Made by a program: the position numbers and the translations under genes
Notes under the pieces: generated by a model
Databases searched by the model: none
What the model was told of the DNA's origin: nothing
What the model saw: the letters and a program-made list of their open reading frames with translations, nothing else
Shown: piece after piece, positions 24,887 to 40,432 of the stretch
Layout: each line of letters starts with the position of its first letter
Numbering within the stretch: position 1 is the first letter of the stretch
NCBI RefSeq assembly: GCF_029784165.1
Contig: NC_073694.1
Location: 161,586,995 to 161,650,994, forward strand
Direction of reading: 5' to 3'
DNA length: 64,000 nucleotides
Source of the DNA: Wyeomyia smithii
Taxonomy: Eukaryota > Arthropoda > Insecta > Diptera > Culicidae

Positions 24887-25088
24887 TGCAGTATAAAAAT
24901 GCAAAAATATCAATCGACTAAGGTTAACAATCGGCTGATGACGAGTGGCGAAAACTGTCAGTCAGCTGTCACAAAGAGAATTGTCAGTTTCAATTTTTGA
25001 CATAAGCGATCGCTTGCATTTGAAATGGCCGTTTTTCCTCGGTCAAAACTGAATCGTTTGAGTCACGTCGGTTCGTCGGTGGTAGAAC

Positions 25089-25427
25089 TACATAAGGTTG
25101 TTTGTTAATTACTTACATTGTTGTATTCGAGAGTGATCAATTACAATCGACTCTAGTTTTAATTTCAAATCATTCTAGGGCCATCACATTATTTAGTAGT
25201 TTTGGATAGAAGTTATCTACATTGAGGAGATAATCTATCGTTATTTTAGTGTATATCATTCGAAGAATTCGTGATCAGTCCCAAATGCAACAATGCAAGT
25301 GCTACAACGAAAAATTATGTAGTTTTACGCCAGCCTTACGGTCGTGGTTTTGCACACAATTCTTCTGTTGTTAAACTGAAAATTAGACGGCAGCCAAAGT
25401 TCACCGTAGGGATTGTCCATTCAATAA
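25089..25427. other. Spacer right of the P element, no gene seen
   Basis: A+T-rich sequence between the P element and the foldback repeats. No reading frame or repeat was recognised. Confidence 0.3.
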
Positions 25428-25955
25428 TGGTGCTTATTACGGGAGTCACTTCACGGTGAAATCAGAGTGAAGTGAACAAAATCCTATTACGGGACTCGCG
25501 TAAGTGAGAAAAACGTCGCAAAGTGACATCTGCCGCGGAATCTAAGTTATTGGTGCTTATTACGGGAGTCACTTCACGGTGAAATATATTTCACTCTCAC
25601 GCTCACTTCACTTTTTTAGACCTATTCTCGATTCCACCTCAAGTGAGGTGACAAAATTCCAGTGAAACTGAGAATAGGACAAGTGAAATGAGATTGTTTC
25701 CCAGCTCAGAAGTCCCAGAAAGTCGTTTTTTTCCGATTTTTTAGATAACACCAGATTTTGACGTGTTCTGCATTTCTAAGACATTCGGCATCAAAAAAAT
25801 GTTTTTGCGGTATCGAAAATTTCCTGAACTACTTTGCATTTCACCGTGAAGTTACTTCCGTAATAAGCACCGGGAATAGATCTAAAAAAGTGAAGTGAGT
25901 GTGAGAGTGAGATATATTTTACCGTGAAGTGACTCCCGTAATAAGCACCAATAAA
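25428..25955. mobile_element. Foldback MITE cluster, four copies of a 35-bp end motif
   Basis: The motif GGTGCTTATTACGGGAGTCA, followed by CTTCACGGTGAAA, occurs directly at 25428 and 25551 and inverted at about 25838-25871 and 25916-25950. The inner pair of ends 25551 and 25950 extends as inverted arms of about 80 bp including CTCACTTCACTTTTTTAGA. No gene is present. The extra outer motifs suggest nesting or a partial tandem copy. Confidence 0.75.
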
Positions 25956-26940
25956 ATGATTTGAACCGAAAGGCGACACGGAGGATCTGCCGCTGCCACT
26001 ACCGCTGTCAAATTATGAATAAAGTGTAATGATTGAATAAACGAGAGAATGTGAACTCATCAAATTAAGTATTTAATTTGTCATAAAAAGGATAATTTGC
26101 TGTTTACTTTAATATCGAATATGATGCTGATTGCATCTCTGTGCTTTCTACGACAGCGGAAATCAGACATTTTATACCTACCTACGGTTCTTCGAGCGCA
26201 GCAGAGTTGATGGTTCGCCAAAAACCGAAGTTTACCGAAATTACACGAGTCAACCTAGCACATTAATTTCTGTGCACCATCAGCTGTTCATCTGAGTCGG
26301 TTCGAAACAATGAGTGAGCATTTTAGAACCGCTTTTAGATTTTGCCCATCCCTACTGCTACTGGTACCCGCTACTATCAGTTACCGCTATCCACTACCAC
26401 TACGGCTGCTGCTCACGACTACTTAGTAAGGACCGTCCTCTCGGTCATCCACTAGTAAAATGATTGGTTTGAGCAGAAGAAGGGGGATCATATATAGCCC
26501 AAAGAGTGCATTCCTGGTTTACTAGGTATATTACTCTTCAAATTCAGTATTTAGTTTGTCCTTAAAAGGACAATTTGTTGTTTAATATATTATCGAATAT
26601 GATACTAATCGCATCTTTGGTTTATTCCCGACAGTAGTAATCAAGCACTTTTCTGATAATACAGTGGAAAGCTGTTTTCACATCGATAATTAGTTGGCCG
26701 AGAGATTTGGATTGTCAACGTTTGTAGAATGCGATTGCTAGAATACGGCAGAGTTTTCACTGGAGGGAGTGCTGGCCAATGACCTATCGCTGATGCTGCT
26801 ACCCGCTGCTGCTTAGTTGGACGCCTTCCTTAGTGGCCATTCACTTGTAAACTAATTGGTTTGAGCCGAAGCAGGCTGTTTTATAGCCATAAGAGGTTAT
26901 TCCTACTTTTCTGAATATATAATTGAGTCGATCGTGCTTG
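25956..26940. repeat. Diverged direct repeats, ~0.4-0.5 kb period
   Basis: Blocks recur in order: TGATTTGAACCGAA (25958), TGATTGGTTTGAGCAGAAG (26461) and TAATTGGTTTGAGCCGAAG (26852). Also AATTAAGTATTTAATTTGTC followed by ATATCGAATATGATGCTGAT (about 26063-26132) recurs near 26542-26610. GCTGCTAC-type words precede each block. This looks like two to three decayed tandem units of unknown origin. No coding frame was found. Confidence 0.5.
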
Positions 26941-27660
26941 GGTAGGCAAGCATCTAGCGACCAATCAGAGATCGAAATTTGCGTTTCAACAAGGCTTGAC
27001 AACTTTCAGTAGTGCAATAGTTCGGATAATCAAATTACATTTTGTCGGATGCATAGATAATTTTCCAATCGATTGCTGCACGAACAAAGGAAATCCATTG
27101 AAAACGAACCGAGTTATTGGTATTTGAAATTGGACATATTTTTCCCGTTTTTCGTTATCAGATTTTCATTTCACACCTATATGTATCTGAACTTCTTGCG
27201 AGACGTAGTTCTACTACAAACAAACAGACGTATCACGAAATTTATTTTCGTGGATCATTGACCGTTATGGTCAATTAAAATGAGTTTCAGTTTTGCGAAA
27301 TATTCCCGTCGCAGTGATGGTAGCTCTTATGTTTCCCTTTGAACTCAGTTGACAGTTGTCGCGCGCCGTGCTGCCAAAATAGCAGAAAGGCTGAAAATCT
27401 ATCTTTAGCGGAATATGTCCAGAAGGTGGCGCACAAATGAGTAGGAATCACAATTTTCTTAGAATGTTGTACGGAGTGATACGTCTGTTTGTCTGGGGTT
27501 CTACGTCAAAAGCATAATAAATGTTTAGAACACGAATCGTATCGTATCGTATTTGTCTCTGAATTGCTCGTGATAAGGTATTTAATGCCTCACTAGAGCC
27601 GTCATGCTCAGTCTCGCGACGGGGCTGCCTGCTTAGATGTAGCTGGTGAGGCATTCCATA
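26941..27660. other. Unassigned stretch with one inverted word pair
   Basis: CAAACAAACAGACGTATCAC (27217-27236) and its near-complement (about 27477-27495), with GACGTAG words outside them, form an inverted pair about 280 bp apart. It may mark a small element, but ends and target duplication are not seen. No gene. Confidence 0.35.
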
Positions 27661-27794
27661 TCTTTACCCGTCCACTACGAATTTGACGTAGTTATACGCG
27701 GGTCAATTGGGAAAACAAACGTGTATAAAAGCTTTTTTTCAGTTAACATATGACTCAGATTCCCTTCGTAACCGCAAGGTTGCAGAAGGGAACA

Positions 27795-27960
27795 GGTTCC
27801 GCTTTGGTAAGCCATGGGTCATGGGTTCGAATCTTCACAGTATCAGGGGCCATTCGATATTAATAGGACTCTATGCGGAGGGGTTTATTCTCAGGCTCCT
27901 CCACACAGAAACTTTTTCAGGTTCGGCAACGCCATCAGACTACTGGACTTGAAAGGTTTT
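27795..27960 (+). repeat. Possible SINE head with box B
   Basis: TTTGGTAAGCCATGGGTCATGGGTTCGAATC resembles the second half of a tRNA with a box B, GGGTTCGAATC at about 27823-27833. There is no clear box A, tail or target duplication, so this is tentative. Confidence 0.3.
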
Positions 27961-29420
27961 ATAATTTTTTCCAACGACGATTCAATTGATCTCTAAAAAT
28001 CGACCAATCGAGCAGAAGCCTATGAGCTAGTCCACCTTGTCCTCTGTGGATACAGTGTGATCCAATGATCAAGCTCAAGATATTAAAGTACAACGGACTC
28101 TGAAGGCTGCCAATACTTCTGATGGCTTCCCTGCTTAGTACGGATCAACTCAGAAATATCGGAAACGCAATCCTAGATCAACTAGTAATCAAGAAGCCTC
28201 TAGCATCATTCTGAAGTTTAGGAGTAGCCAAGTCTAAAAAGGGTATGTACTTCGTACTAAGCACTTGATCGGCCGTAACTGATCAATCATCACTGCGAAA
28301 TCGTTTTTTTTTTCAGCAGCGAAATTTTTCTCGGGTTCTTCAAACAAGGAGGCACATATTTGCGCATAGTTTTGCGAACAGGTGTACCGAACGCTATGCC
28401 ACTATGTATATAAATACCGATTGTGAACGAGCAACATTCCTGGCAAGCAATGATTAGTTACGGGTCGCATGGCTTCTCCAAACGGTACAACAATAGGTAC
28501 ATCCCTGCACTGGCGTTCTCGCACATTTATATTCTTATTTGCTATCGTAGTGGCTTTGCGTAACCTATATGTATAAACAACTGAATATATGGAACAATGT
28601 ACCAAAAATGTGTCGTCCTTTTGCGTCAAGTAAACCGAACATTCCTGTTGTGTGGTTATTTGAGTGCATGTTTTAGAACAAGATCGAGGCAGGTATTTTG
28701 CATACTTCCTGGCGTAAGGATTTGTACATTTGTCGGCTAGAATGTTTCTCGGTAACATATTCTGTTCGTCGTACATATTTTTTTTTTTTTTTCAAAAGGT
28801 AGTGCACCATGCCGGCTCTCCTGACAATGACAACTTGTATTTGAAACCCACTAGCTTTTTGCTAGAACCGACTTGCGTCGCTGCTCTCGTTAATGCAATC
28901 TCTTCTAAAAACGTCTTCTTAACTGTCGTTTTTTCTCTCTTACGAGAACCGTTATCACTAGTGCTCCGTACTCGGTATTATTACGGTCTCGGAAGGGAAC
29001 CATTGTACCATTTATGCCCGCCGAAAATGTTGCTACCTTTTTCTCGGATAGCGCTATCTACTTTTCCCGTGCATGTAGACTACCTAGCAGGGGTACCTAC
29101 TCTGAGTATCGGTAAAAGGGGAAAATTAGAGCTCTGCAAGATAACAAAGTTTCGACAGACGCTTCAGCCGGGAATGCTAGTGTAATTTTTACTCATGCGC
29201 TTTTCGGAGCGGCTGATTTACTTTCAGAGGAGAAACTTTGGTATTCATTTTGCTGTGAAATAATGAATTTAGTTCTGGTGAATGTGATTTGGATTCGAGT
29301 CTTAGCATTTTTTTATCTATTTCATAGCTTTATATGAATTAGGAAATACACTGGTTGACAGGAACTATTACATATACTACAAGAAAAAGAGGTCATCAAA
29401 CACTCCGTTACCGAAAAAGA
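27961..29420. other. Intergenic stretch, no supported gene
   Basis: About 1.4 kb with a few short frames, the longest 124 codons on the minus strand (28402-28776) with ATG but no recognisable domain or homologous copy. Poly-T tracts occur at 28305 and 28780. Nothing else can be supported. Confidence 0.3.
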
Positions 29421-29559
29421 GAATCAATTTTGCCAATAACACGCAAGTTGTATATTGGCTGTTTTCGAACCTTTTCGAGAACAAACGGTATTTTTCCATA
29501 ACCAGCAAAAGTAAGTTGTAGTGGCGACCAGCAAACTACAGCCTAATCGGTGTGCAAAA

Positions 29560-30300
29560 TAGCTTTCGATAGCAAAATAGTTTTGAAAAAAGCCATTTGC
29601 ACGATTGATAGGCGTCACAGCTACTGAATTATCACCCATGTTCGAATACTTTAATAACTGGTATCTACCTCGGCTCTGAAGAGTCACAGCCGTGGCTAAC
29701 ATGTGAACTCTGGCGCGATTCTTTTCATCCGTCGCTCGCTGGCACTTAGCGTCAAACCACTTATTGGACGTGGCAGTCGCAGATGTACCCAACACTTCTC
29801 CTGCTATGGTGCTGATTGTATTGTGGATATGCCTCCACTGTTCATTCAGGCTACCTCCAACTTGATCCTCGATCCGCTCATCAATCTTCTGCAGGTACTC
29901 TGTAGCCACTTCTCCAATTGATAGCCGCTAGATGTTCAACTGTATCCTCCTTACCGTCCTGGATTTTAAACCGTTGGACAACCGGGCGCGAATCTAGGAT
30001 CTTTAAGATAATGATCCGAGTCAGCGTTTGATCTTCTAAACGACCTCACGTCTGTAACGACTGAAAAGTGCCGACCATCAATCAGAACTGAGAGCAGGCC
30101 TCTCCATTCGGGTGCCTCCAGGTATGCTTACGTATATTCTGGTGTGCAAAATAACGGCGTGCAAATAGTGGAGTGGTCCATGCCGATTGTTTCGTAGAGT
30201 AGTCATAGAGCTCCTCCTTCTCTCCATCGGGTTTATCGTTGGTCGGTGCGTACACATTTCTCAGGCTGTAGTTGAAAAATTTGCCCTTAATTCTCAACAC
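29560..30300 (-). pseudogene. LINE endonuclease/linker fragment
   Basis: Minus-strand reading LRIKGKFFNYSLRNVYAPTN, TWRHPNGEACSQ, then YLQKIDERIEDQVGGSLNEQ, NTISTIAGEVLGTSA and WFDAKCQRATDEKNRAR. These are the middle and C-terminal endonuclease motifs and the linker of the same LINE type. Stops and frame changes are frequent around 29930-30080. It is adjacent to, and in the same orientation as, the fragment at 30320-31830, but it is a separate copy because the gene order restarts. Confidence 0.75.
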
Positions 30301-30319
30301 GCATATACAGTCACTGATC

Positions 30320-31830
30320 GGCCTCTATCTGTTGACACTTACCTTACCTTACCAGTCAGCTCCAGGCCGAAGTGTCCCTTGCTGTTCGAAGAGGCCGTCT
30401 CCATTCAACTCGGTCCATGGCTGCAGCTCGCCAGCCATGTCGTCTGCGGAGGCCCCGCAGGTCGTCTTCCACTTGATCGAGCCACCCTTCTCGCTGCGCG
30501 CCCCGTCGCCTTGTTCCAGTCGGGTTGTTATTAAGAACCATTTTCACCGGGTTGTCGTCCGACATCCTAACGACATGCCCAACCCACGTAATGGTTCTCG
30601 ATTTTCGCCGTTTGAACGATTAGTGGTTCTCCCAGCAGCTGATGCAACTATTGGTTCATCCGCCTCCGCCATGATTCAACTTCCATCTGCACTCCACCAC
30701 AGATGGTACGCAACACCTTTCGTTCGAAAACCCCAAGGGCGCGTTGGTCCTCCACGAGCATAGTCCAGGTTTCGTGGCCGCAGAGGACTACCGGTCTGAT
30801 CAGTGTTTTGTAGATGGGTAACTTCGTGCGGCGGAGGATTTTATTCGAGCGGTGCGTCTTCCGGAGTCCAAAGTAGGCACGATTTCCTGCCATAAGGCGT
30901 CGACGAATTTCTCTGCTGGTGTCATTGTCAGCAGTCACCAGTGAGCCCAGTACACGAACTCGTCTACCACCTCGATTTCATCACCGCTAATATGAATTCG
31001 TGGCGGGAGGTTCACACTGTCTTCTCTGGAATCTCTTCCTCTCATGTACTTGGTTTTCGAAGCGTTTATGGCCAGTCCAATTCGTCCGGCTTCAGCCTCC
31101 AGTCTGATGTACGTCTCCGTCATCTTTTCAAGGGTTCGTGCTACAATATCAATGTCATCGGGTGAACAGACCTTCTAAAAATCGTGCCACTCGTGTCGAT
31201 ACCAGCCCTACGTATCACACCTTCCAAAGCGATGTTGAATAGCAGGCACGATAAACCATCACCTTGCCGTAACCCTCTTCGAAATTCGAAGGGACTCGAG
31301 AGTGTCCCCGAAACTCGAACTACGCACATCACCCGATCCATCGTCGACTTGACCAACCGCGTCAGTTTATCCGGAAAGCCGTAATCGTGCATAATCTGCC
31401 ATAGCTGGTCTCGAACGTTTGTGTCGTATGCCGATTTAAAATCGATGAACAAGTGATGTGTGGGCACGTTATACTCACGGCACTTCTGTAGGACCTGCCG
31501 CACCACGAATATTTGGTCCGTGGTGGCGCGGGCACCCATAAATCCCATCTGTTGAAACGCTCCATCTGTTTCCCTGTGAGCACGAAACCGGCTCCCTCAC
31601 GCCGCCACTGTAGTAGATGTGGTACTTAAATGGAGTGCCCGCCACAGGCTCTACTGCCCGGATATCGCGTTCTCCCGTTTTCGGTCCCCTCACCTCCTGT
31701 ATGACAGCACCACATTCACCTTCTGCAGCTCTCTAGCCAGGATGCCTGCAGGTGCCGGTTCAAGTAGCGTCCTTACATTCCAAGTACCGAGTTTCCAATA
31801 ATCGCTGTCCTTTTTCGTTCGCCTAAGTCC
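30320..31830 (-). pseudogene. LINE copy with internal deletion (endonuclease start fused to RT)
   Basis: From 31830 down: LGTWNVRTLLEPAPAG and GERDIRAVEPVAGTPFKYHI (endonuclease start), then at about 31555 a jump directly into ATTDQIFVVRQVLQKCREYN, LFIDFKSAYD and LRQGDGLSCLLFNIALEGV (RT). It continues with GLAINASKTKYMRG, REIRRRLMAGNRAYFGLRK, LYGHETWT-like sequence and GTRRRGAQREGWLDQVEDDL. Hence the endonuclease C-terminus, linker and RT start are deleted. The FADD box region near 31130 is also lost. The 3' end finishes in a short GGTAA repeat tail at about 30335-30352. Confidence 0.82.
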
Positions 31831-32064
31831 ATGCCGAACCTATGACGAGTGGTAAGAACACGACGTAAGAGTCGCCACCGGGGATGCAAACGCACAGGTT
31901 GGGAAGGAGGAATTCTTCTGTCCGGTCATTAGAAGACATAGCCTTCACTCGTTAATCAATGAGAGCGACCTGCCACGGCCAGAGGAGTTGCCATATGTAG
32001 CTCCTAGTTTGCGCGTTTGAATATTCAGAAACATACCTGGAGACACCGGTTGTTATTGATATCA

Positions 32065-32575
32065 AGACTAATTAGGGGTCCAAACATTGACTCTGACCAT
32101 TATCTCGTCGTTTGTAAGATCCACGCATGGTTGTCGAACGTGGTGAAATCTCGCACAGAGAGGACACTGTGTTTCAATATAGCGATTGAAAGCTGAAGGC
32201 GTGGCAGTATATGCTAGAGAGCTGGATCAACGGATCACCAAAAAGCAGGAGGATTGAGTGGAAGATATGAATGGGCTGTGGGCCATTGTAATGACTGCGA
32301 GAGAGGTGGTAGGTACGACGCGTGGAAGACAGCGTAACGGCTGGTTTGATGCCGAGAAGTGTACCAGGAGCCGCATGCTCACTTCGGCTACGCACGGAAC
32401 AGAGAGAGATACAGGGAGGCAAGAGCTGCTGAAAATAGAGTCCACCGTCAAAAGCGCGGGTACGAGGGGCTCGCCAGCACAGAAGACAACTTTGCTAGAA
32501 ACGACTAAAGAGGTTTCTAGAGAACAGTTGACACGACGACCAGCTTACGAATAAACCGACGGTTGCAGCCAGATG
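32065..32575 (+). pseudogene. LINE endonuclease C-terminus/linker fragment, plus strand
   Basis: Reads GPNIDSDHYLVVCKIHAWLS and VKSRTERTLCFNI, then after frame changes EVVGTTRGRQRNGWFDAEKC and SRMLTSATHG. These are the endonuclease end and linker of the LINE type seen elsewhere. It lies head-to-head with the minus-strand copies on its left. Confidence 0.7.
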
Positions 32576-32779
32576 GAAGGAGCACTTTCAGATGCTATTG
32601 AACGGTGAGGAACAAGATTTTTGCTCATCCTGCAGGATAAGGATTATGAGCGGCGAGTTTATTGTCTTGTTTGTTACGAAAATTTGGATGTTGTGACCAC
32701 AGCTGCAAACCGCTTGCCAAATTAAGAGCTTGATGTCAAATTTATCAGCGAAAACAAACTTAAATTTGGTAGGGACATC

Positions 32780-33530
32780 TCGTCAAGCTACTGTGGTAAT
32801 ACACCTGCCATGGTAAAGATCGTCAAAAAGCGTCTTGAACGATATCATCGACGTACTGAATTGGCGGTGGATCTCAACGTATCTTTTCAAAGTCTCCGTC
32901 GGATCCAGAAGTTAAATCTCAAACCAAAACCTACATACTCCAGCAGGTTGAAGTTTATTCGGTGAGGTAGAAATAATGACGGGTTTATAAAGGGTGAATA
33001 AGGCGCTGGCTGAGAGCACCGAGGAAGGAAGATTGGGGAATATCATTGATTGTCAGAAAAATCACGAACCTATGCCGACGTTCTGACGGCTATCAAGCCA
33101 CAGAATCCAACATCAGTTATGGTTTGAACCGGAATCACCCACGATGCCTGGACTCTGCTGGTTTTTGTCCCTGAAGGAGTGAAGATCAACTGTAGGCAAG
33201 TTGTCCTTTTGGTCCCAGAGATTGTTGGAAAACACAATACTCGATGCCAGCTCACAAAATCCAACTCTGGATGGCGGAACATTTTCGAGGTTCGTTTCGA
33301 GCACGGAATGACTGGTGAGTTCGCCATACCTGAACCCTAGGGACTTCGGCATATAGGGTATGTTCGAGGCCAAAGCCTGCTCTAAAACATGCAGGTAAGG
33401 GAGTCTTGAAGCGACATCTTGCTACAGCCTAGGATAAAATACTACAAGAGCACTTGCGGACCTCGTGTGAAGTGTTCCTTGATTGTTTGCGGCGAGTGCT
33501 TAAATTCAAGCATGAACAAATAAACTGGAC
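32780..33530 (+). pseudogene. Decayed mariner/Tc1-like transposase
   Basis: The DNA-binding part reads TPAMVKIVKKRLERYHRRTE, DLNVSFQSLRRI and LKPKPTY; a later piece reads KPQNPTSVMV, a stop, GITHDAWTLLVFVPEGVKIN. This order fits a Tc1/mariner transposase of a different lineage from the one at 982-2057. Many stops and frame breaks occur, and the catalytic Asp/Glu residues cannot be followed. Terminal repeats were not identified. Confidence 0.65.
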
Positions 33531-33534
33531 CAGT

Positions 33535-37939
<4,405 letters not shown>

Positions 37940-38806
37940 CTGTAAAAAAGTGATGTAAATATGAATTTTTTGCTACAAAAACTACACACTGTAAGCAAAC
38001 CAATAATATTCAACTGCGTTCTGCAATTTTGACGAAGACACAATAATAGACACTTGTCACAGGAGATAAAATATCAAGGTTGATTTAAATCAGCACAAAT
38101 TCTTGAACATCAAGTTTTGGGATTATTTCCAGAGCCGAGTGTCTATTAATAATGAGAAATATTTTCAGTATCTAAACGGTTTGTTTGAGCCGTATAGTGT
38201 TTTTGGTAAAGTAATAATTTTGTCCTCAAAAAAAAAAATGCCGTGAAAAGGAAAAACAAATTTTTTTACGTAGGACTAAGTCTTTGTTTTTTTTTTATAC
38301 TAGAGTAGATTTTGTAAAATTGAAAATGAAACTGGCAAATGTTGCGTCAAATTTCGAACGGTTATAGTAAGCGTACTACTTTATGCGACTTAGTCATATA
38401 TGTGTAAGTGGATACATAAAATGTGTGACAATTGTTTGATATAATGTTTAACATTGTTGCTTTACTGCCTAATAGTGAAAATAGGTGGAAAGTTCCAAGG
38501 TCGAGCTTTCCCATACCCTTTTCTCACTATTGCCTTGCTTCCCGAGCATGGATAACAATAACATAGACGGAATAAATTCCACTGCCTACATATTTTGACT
38601 CAGCAAAGTGTTTTGTTTCGTTTTTTTATTCTTGGGCCTGTGTCGCCCTGCCTATAGTACAAAAATCTACTCCAACTCGATACAAATGACTGTGTGTAGA
38701 AAATTCAACATCATACTGTTATTGGTCACGGTGCGTATTTTTTGTAGAAAAAATCAGTTTCTTAAAAAAAGGTTTTTTGAGATACAGGTATTAGTTTATA
38801 AATATA
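37940..38806. other. P5CDh upstream intron/5' region
   Basis: Non-coding A+T-rich sequence ending, on the minus strand, in a TTTTTTACAG acceptor at the P5CDh exon. The missing first exon may lie here or farther right; I found no ATG followed by a targeting-peptide-like frame and an in-phase donor. Confidence 0.4.
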
Positions 38807-39163
38807 CACTAAGGTCGCTTTTTACGCAGTTTTTTACGCGGGGTTTTTTTACGCGGATTCCGGAATTTACGCGTTTTTTACGCGGATTCCGGAATTTACG
38901 CGGTTTTTTTTACGCGGGTTCCGGAATTTACGCGTTTTTTACGCGGATTCCGGAATTTACGCGGTATTTTTTTTGCCTGGATTTCGGTTCCCCTTCACTC
39001 GGAATGCAAAATTAACGATGTTTTTTTTTACGCGGATTCCGGAATTTACGCGGCTTTTTTTACGCGGATTCCGGAATTTACGCGGTTTTTTTTTACGCGG
39101 ATTCCGGAATTTACGCGTTTTTTTTACGCGGCACGTATCCCCCGCGTAAAAAGCGACTTAGTG
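38807..39163. mobile_element. MITE with internal TTTACGCGG minisatellite, copy 1
   Basis: Inverted ends: CACTAAGGTCGCTTTTTACG at 38807 and its near-complement ending at 39163, with TA on both sides. Between them the roughly 30-bp unit ACGCGGATTCCGGAATTT recurs about seven times, with a unique block CCCTTCACTCGGAATGCAAA in the middle. The same structure, including that block, occurs at 55177-55453. Confidence 0.8.
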
Positions 39164-39179
39164 TATTAGTGTTTTTTTT

Positions 39180-39460
39180 ATTTTGAAAATTTTACTTTTT
39201 CGTTCATATTGCTCCACGATTGGATTACCATTAATGTTTAGCTAGTCTTTTGTAGTTTTTGTATACGAAAAATAAAATTAAAAAAAAATGAACAATTTGA
39301 GAAAATAATTTTATTCTTTTTTTGTTGCAAATAAAAGTTTTTTTTTCACGATATATATTTTTTCTGAGAGACGAAACTATTATCTACAACTTTGCTAGAG
39401 ACGTTACACCGATGAAACCGTTTTTTGTGATATTGCCCTCATTTGAATTTGGTTTTTGCT
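39180..39460. repeat. Fragment related to the 16680-17750 foldback element
   Basis: Words around 39365-39420 (GAGACGAAACTATTATCTAC, AACTTTGC, GACGTTACACCGATGAAAC) match the inner arm of the foldback element near 17160-17210 and 17490-17530 in similar order. Ends are not defined. Confidence 0.5.
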
Positions 39461-40270
39461 CCAGTCGTACTACAAATCGTTACAGTTTTTCTTTATCGAC
39501 AAATTTGAGACCCGTATTTTTATGTGCGACTTGCAGGTTGATACTTTCTGTCATAGAGTTGCCAAAAAATCGACTTTTTCACAACTTTTATTTTTCAAAC
39601 ACTTGTAACTAACTTCTGAGCCATGTAACCGAGTTTGAATCGCTCAGCATCAAATTGACGGCGACTAATGGGCCTTTCAAGGGAAAACAATGAAACTGTC
39701 CTTTCAATAGCAATAACTGTGCGAGAGTTATGATTTAGACCGTTTTTTGTCGTTCTGGAGATCCTTCGTTTATTTTTTTTTTGATTCCTCAGAAAATTTT
39801 ACATAAAATTTCAAATTTTGCTGATTTTTTTCATCTTTAATATTCTCCATAATTATCATGCATCTCCATTGGAAAAAGCAACTGCAATGCAAAAATATCG
39901 AATGATAGTAAAACTGCTTGCGACTGAGTGACTCTAAACCCAACTGTACAAATTTTCTCGGTCTTTTCGGCACAAATCACAGATTTTTGCGAAAAAGTAC
40001 AGATAAGTGCAGATTTTCCTTTGTAACAGATTTAGCAATCCATACATTTAGAATTTACTGCCGAGATTGAGTAATTTACTTAGATTTTCATAGATAGTCA
40101 AAAAATAATCCGTATATCCGTAAAAGTGAAACAAATCCGTATATCCGACAAGCCTGCTTTGCAGTATGAGTAGTGTCATTTGACTGACGCGATTTTGGAA
40201 GCAATCCATAATTACAACAGAGGAAAAATTGAAAAGATTTGAGCTTTTGAATTTTATGTTTCCCTACTAA
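39461..40270. other. Repeat-derived stretch, no gene
   Basis: No gene. Between 39975 and 40035 the word ACAGAT recurs several times, as in the subterminal arrays of the elements at 43862-44228 and 44682-45188, so it may be a decayed end of that family. ATCCGTATATCCG occurs twice at 40110-40150. Confidence 0.35.
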
Positions 40271-40432
40271 GGAGCCATCCACATTCCACGTGGACAGATT
40301 TTTAGCTATTTCGACCCCCTCTCCCCCTCGGTGGATAACTGCCCACATAAATTCTAAAAAATGTGTATGGACCGTGGATGTTACACAGACCCCCTCCCCC
40401 CTAAAGCTGTCCACGTGAAAGTGGATGGCCCC
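40271..40432. mobile_element. Short palindromic MITE, 162 bp
   Basis: Inverted ends: GGAGCCATCCACATTCCACG at 40271, followed by TGGACAG, pairs with CTGTCCACGTGAAAGTGGAT and GGCCCC ending at 40432. The interior is C-rich (runs near 40315 and 40390). No coding capacity. The target duplication is not clear. Confidence 0.65.

Larger units (their letters stand above)
19888..25081 (-). mobile_element. P-superfamily DNA transposon, ~5.2 kb, nearly full length
   Basis: The ends are an 18-bp perfect inverted repeat, CACCGACGAACCGACGTG at 19888-19905 and its complement at 25064-25081. It starts with CA, as P elements do. GTAGAAC flanks both sides (19881-19887 and 25082-25088); P elements normally make 8-bp duplications, so this is seven visible bases. 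Inside is a THAP-domain transposase gene on the minus strand and a later SINE insertion. Both ends and the whole gene region are present, which is unusual for an old P copy. Confidence 0.87.

Noticed and set aside
28402..28776. 124-codon minus-strand frame with an ATG and several Cys
   Set aside because: No recognisable domain, no splice partner and no second copy; kept only as a note in the intergenic entry.
38500..38549. Possible first exon of P5CDh on the minus strand (ATG at 38549 followed by a GGTATGG donor-like site)
   Set aside because: The encoded residues (MLGKQGNSEKR) do not resemble a mitochondrial targeting peptide and the phase is not convincing.
38608..39015. 135-codon plus-strand frame rich in FTRIPEFTR repeats
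   Set aside because: Produced by translating the 30-bp minisatellite of the MITE.
38807..39163. Regular 30-bp repeats that could suggest a CRISPR array
   Set aside because: No unique equal-length spacers; the repeats are near-contiguous and the whole sits between inverted transposon ends in a eukaryotic context.
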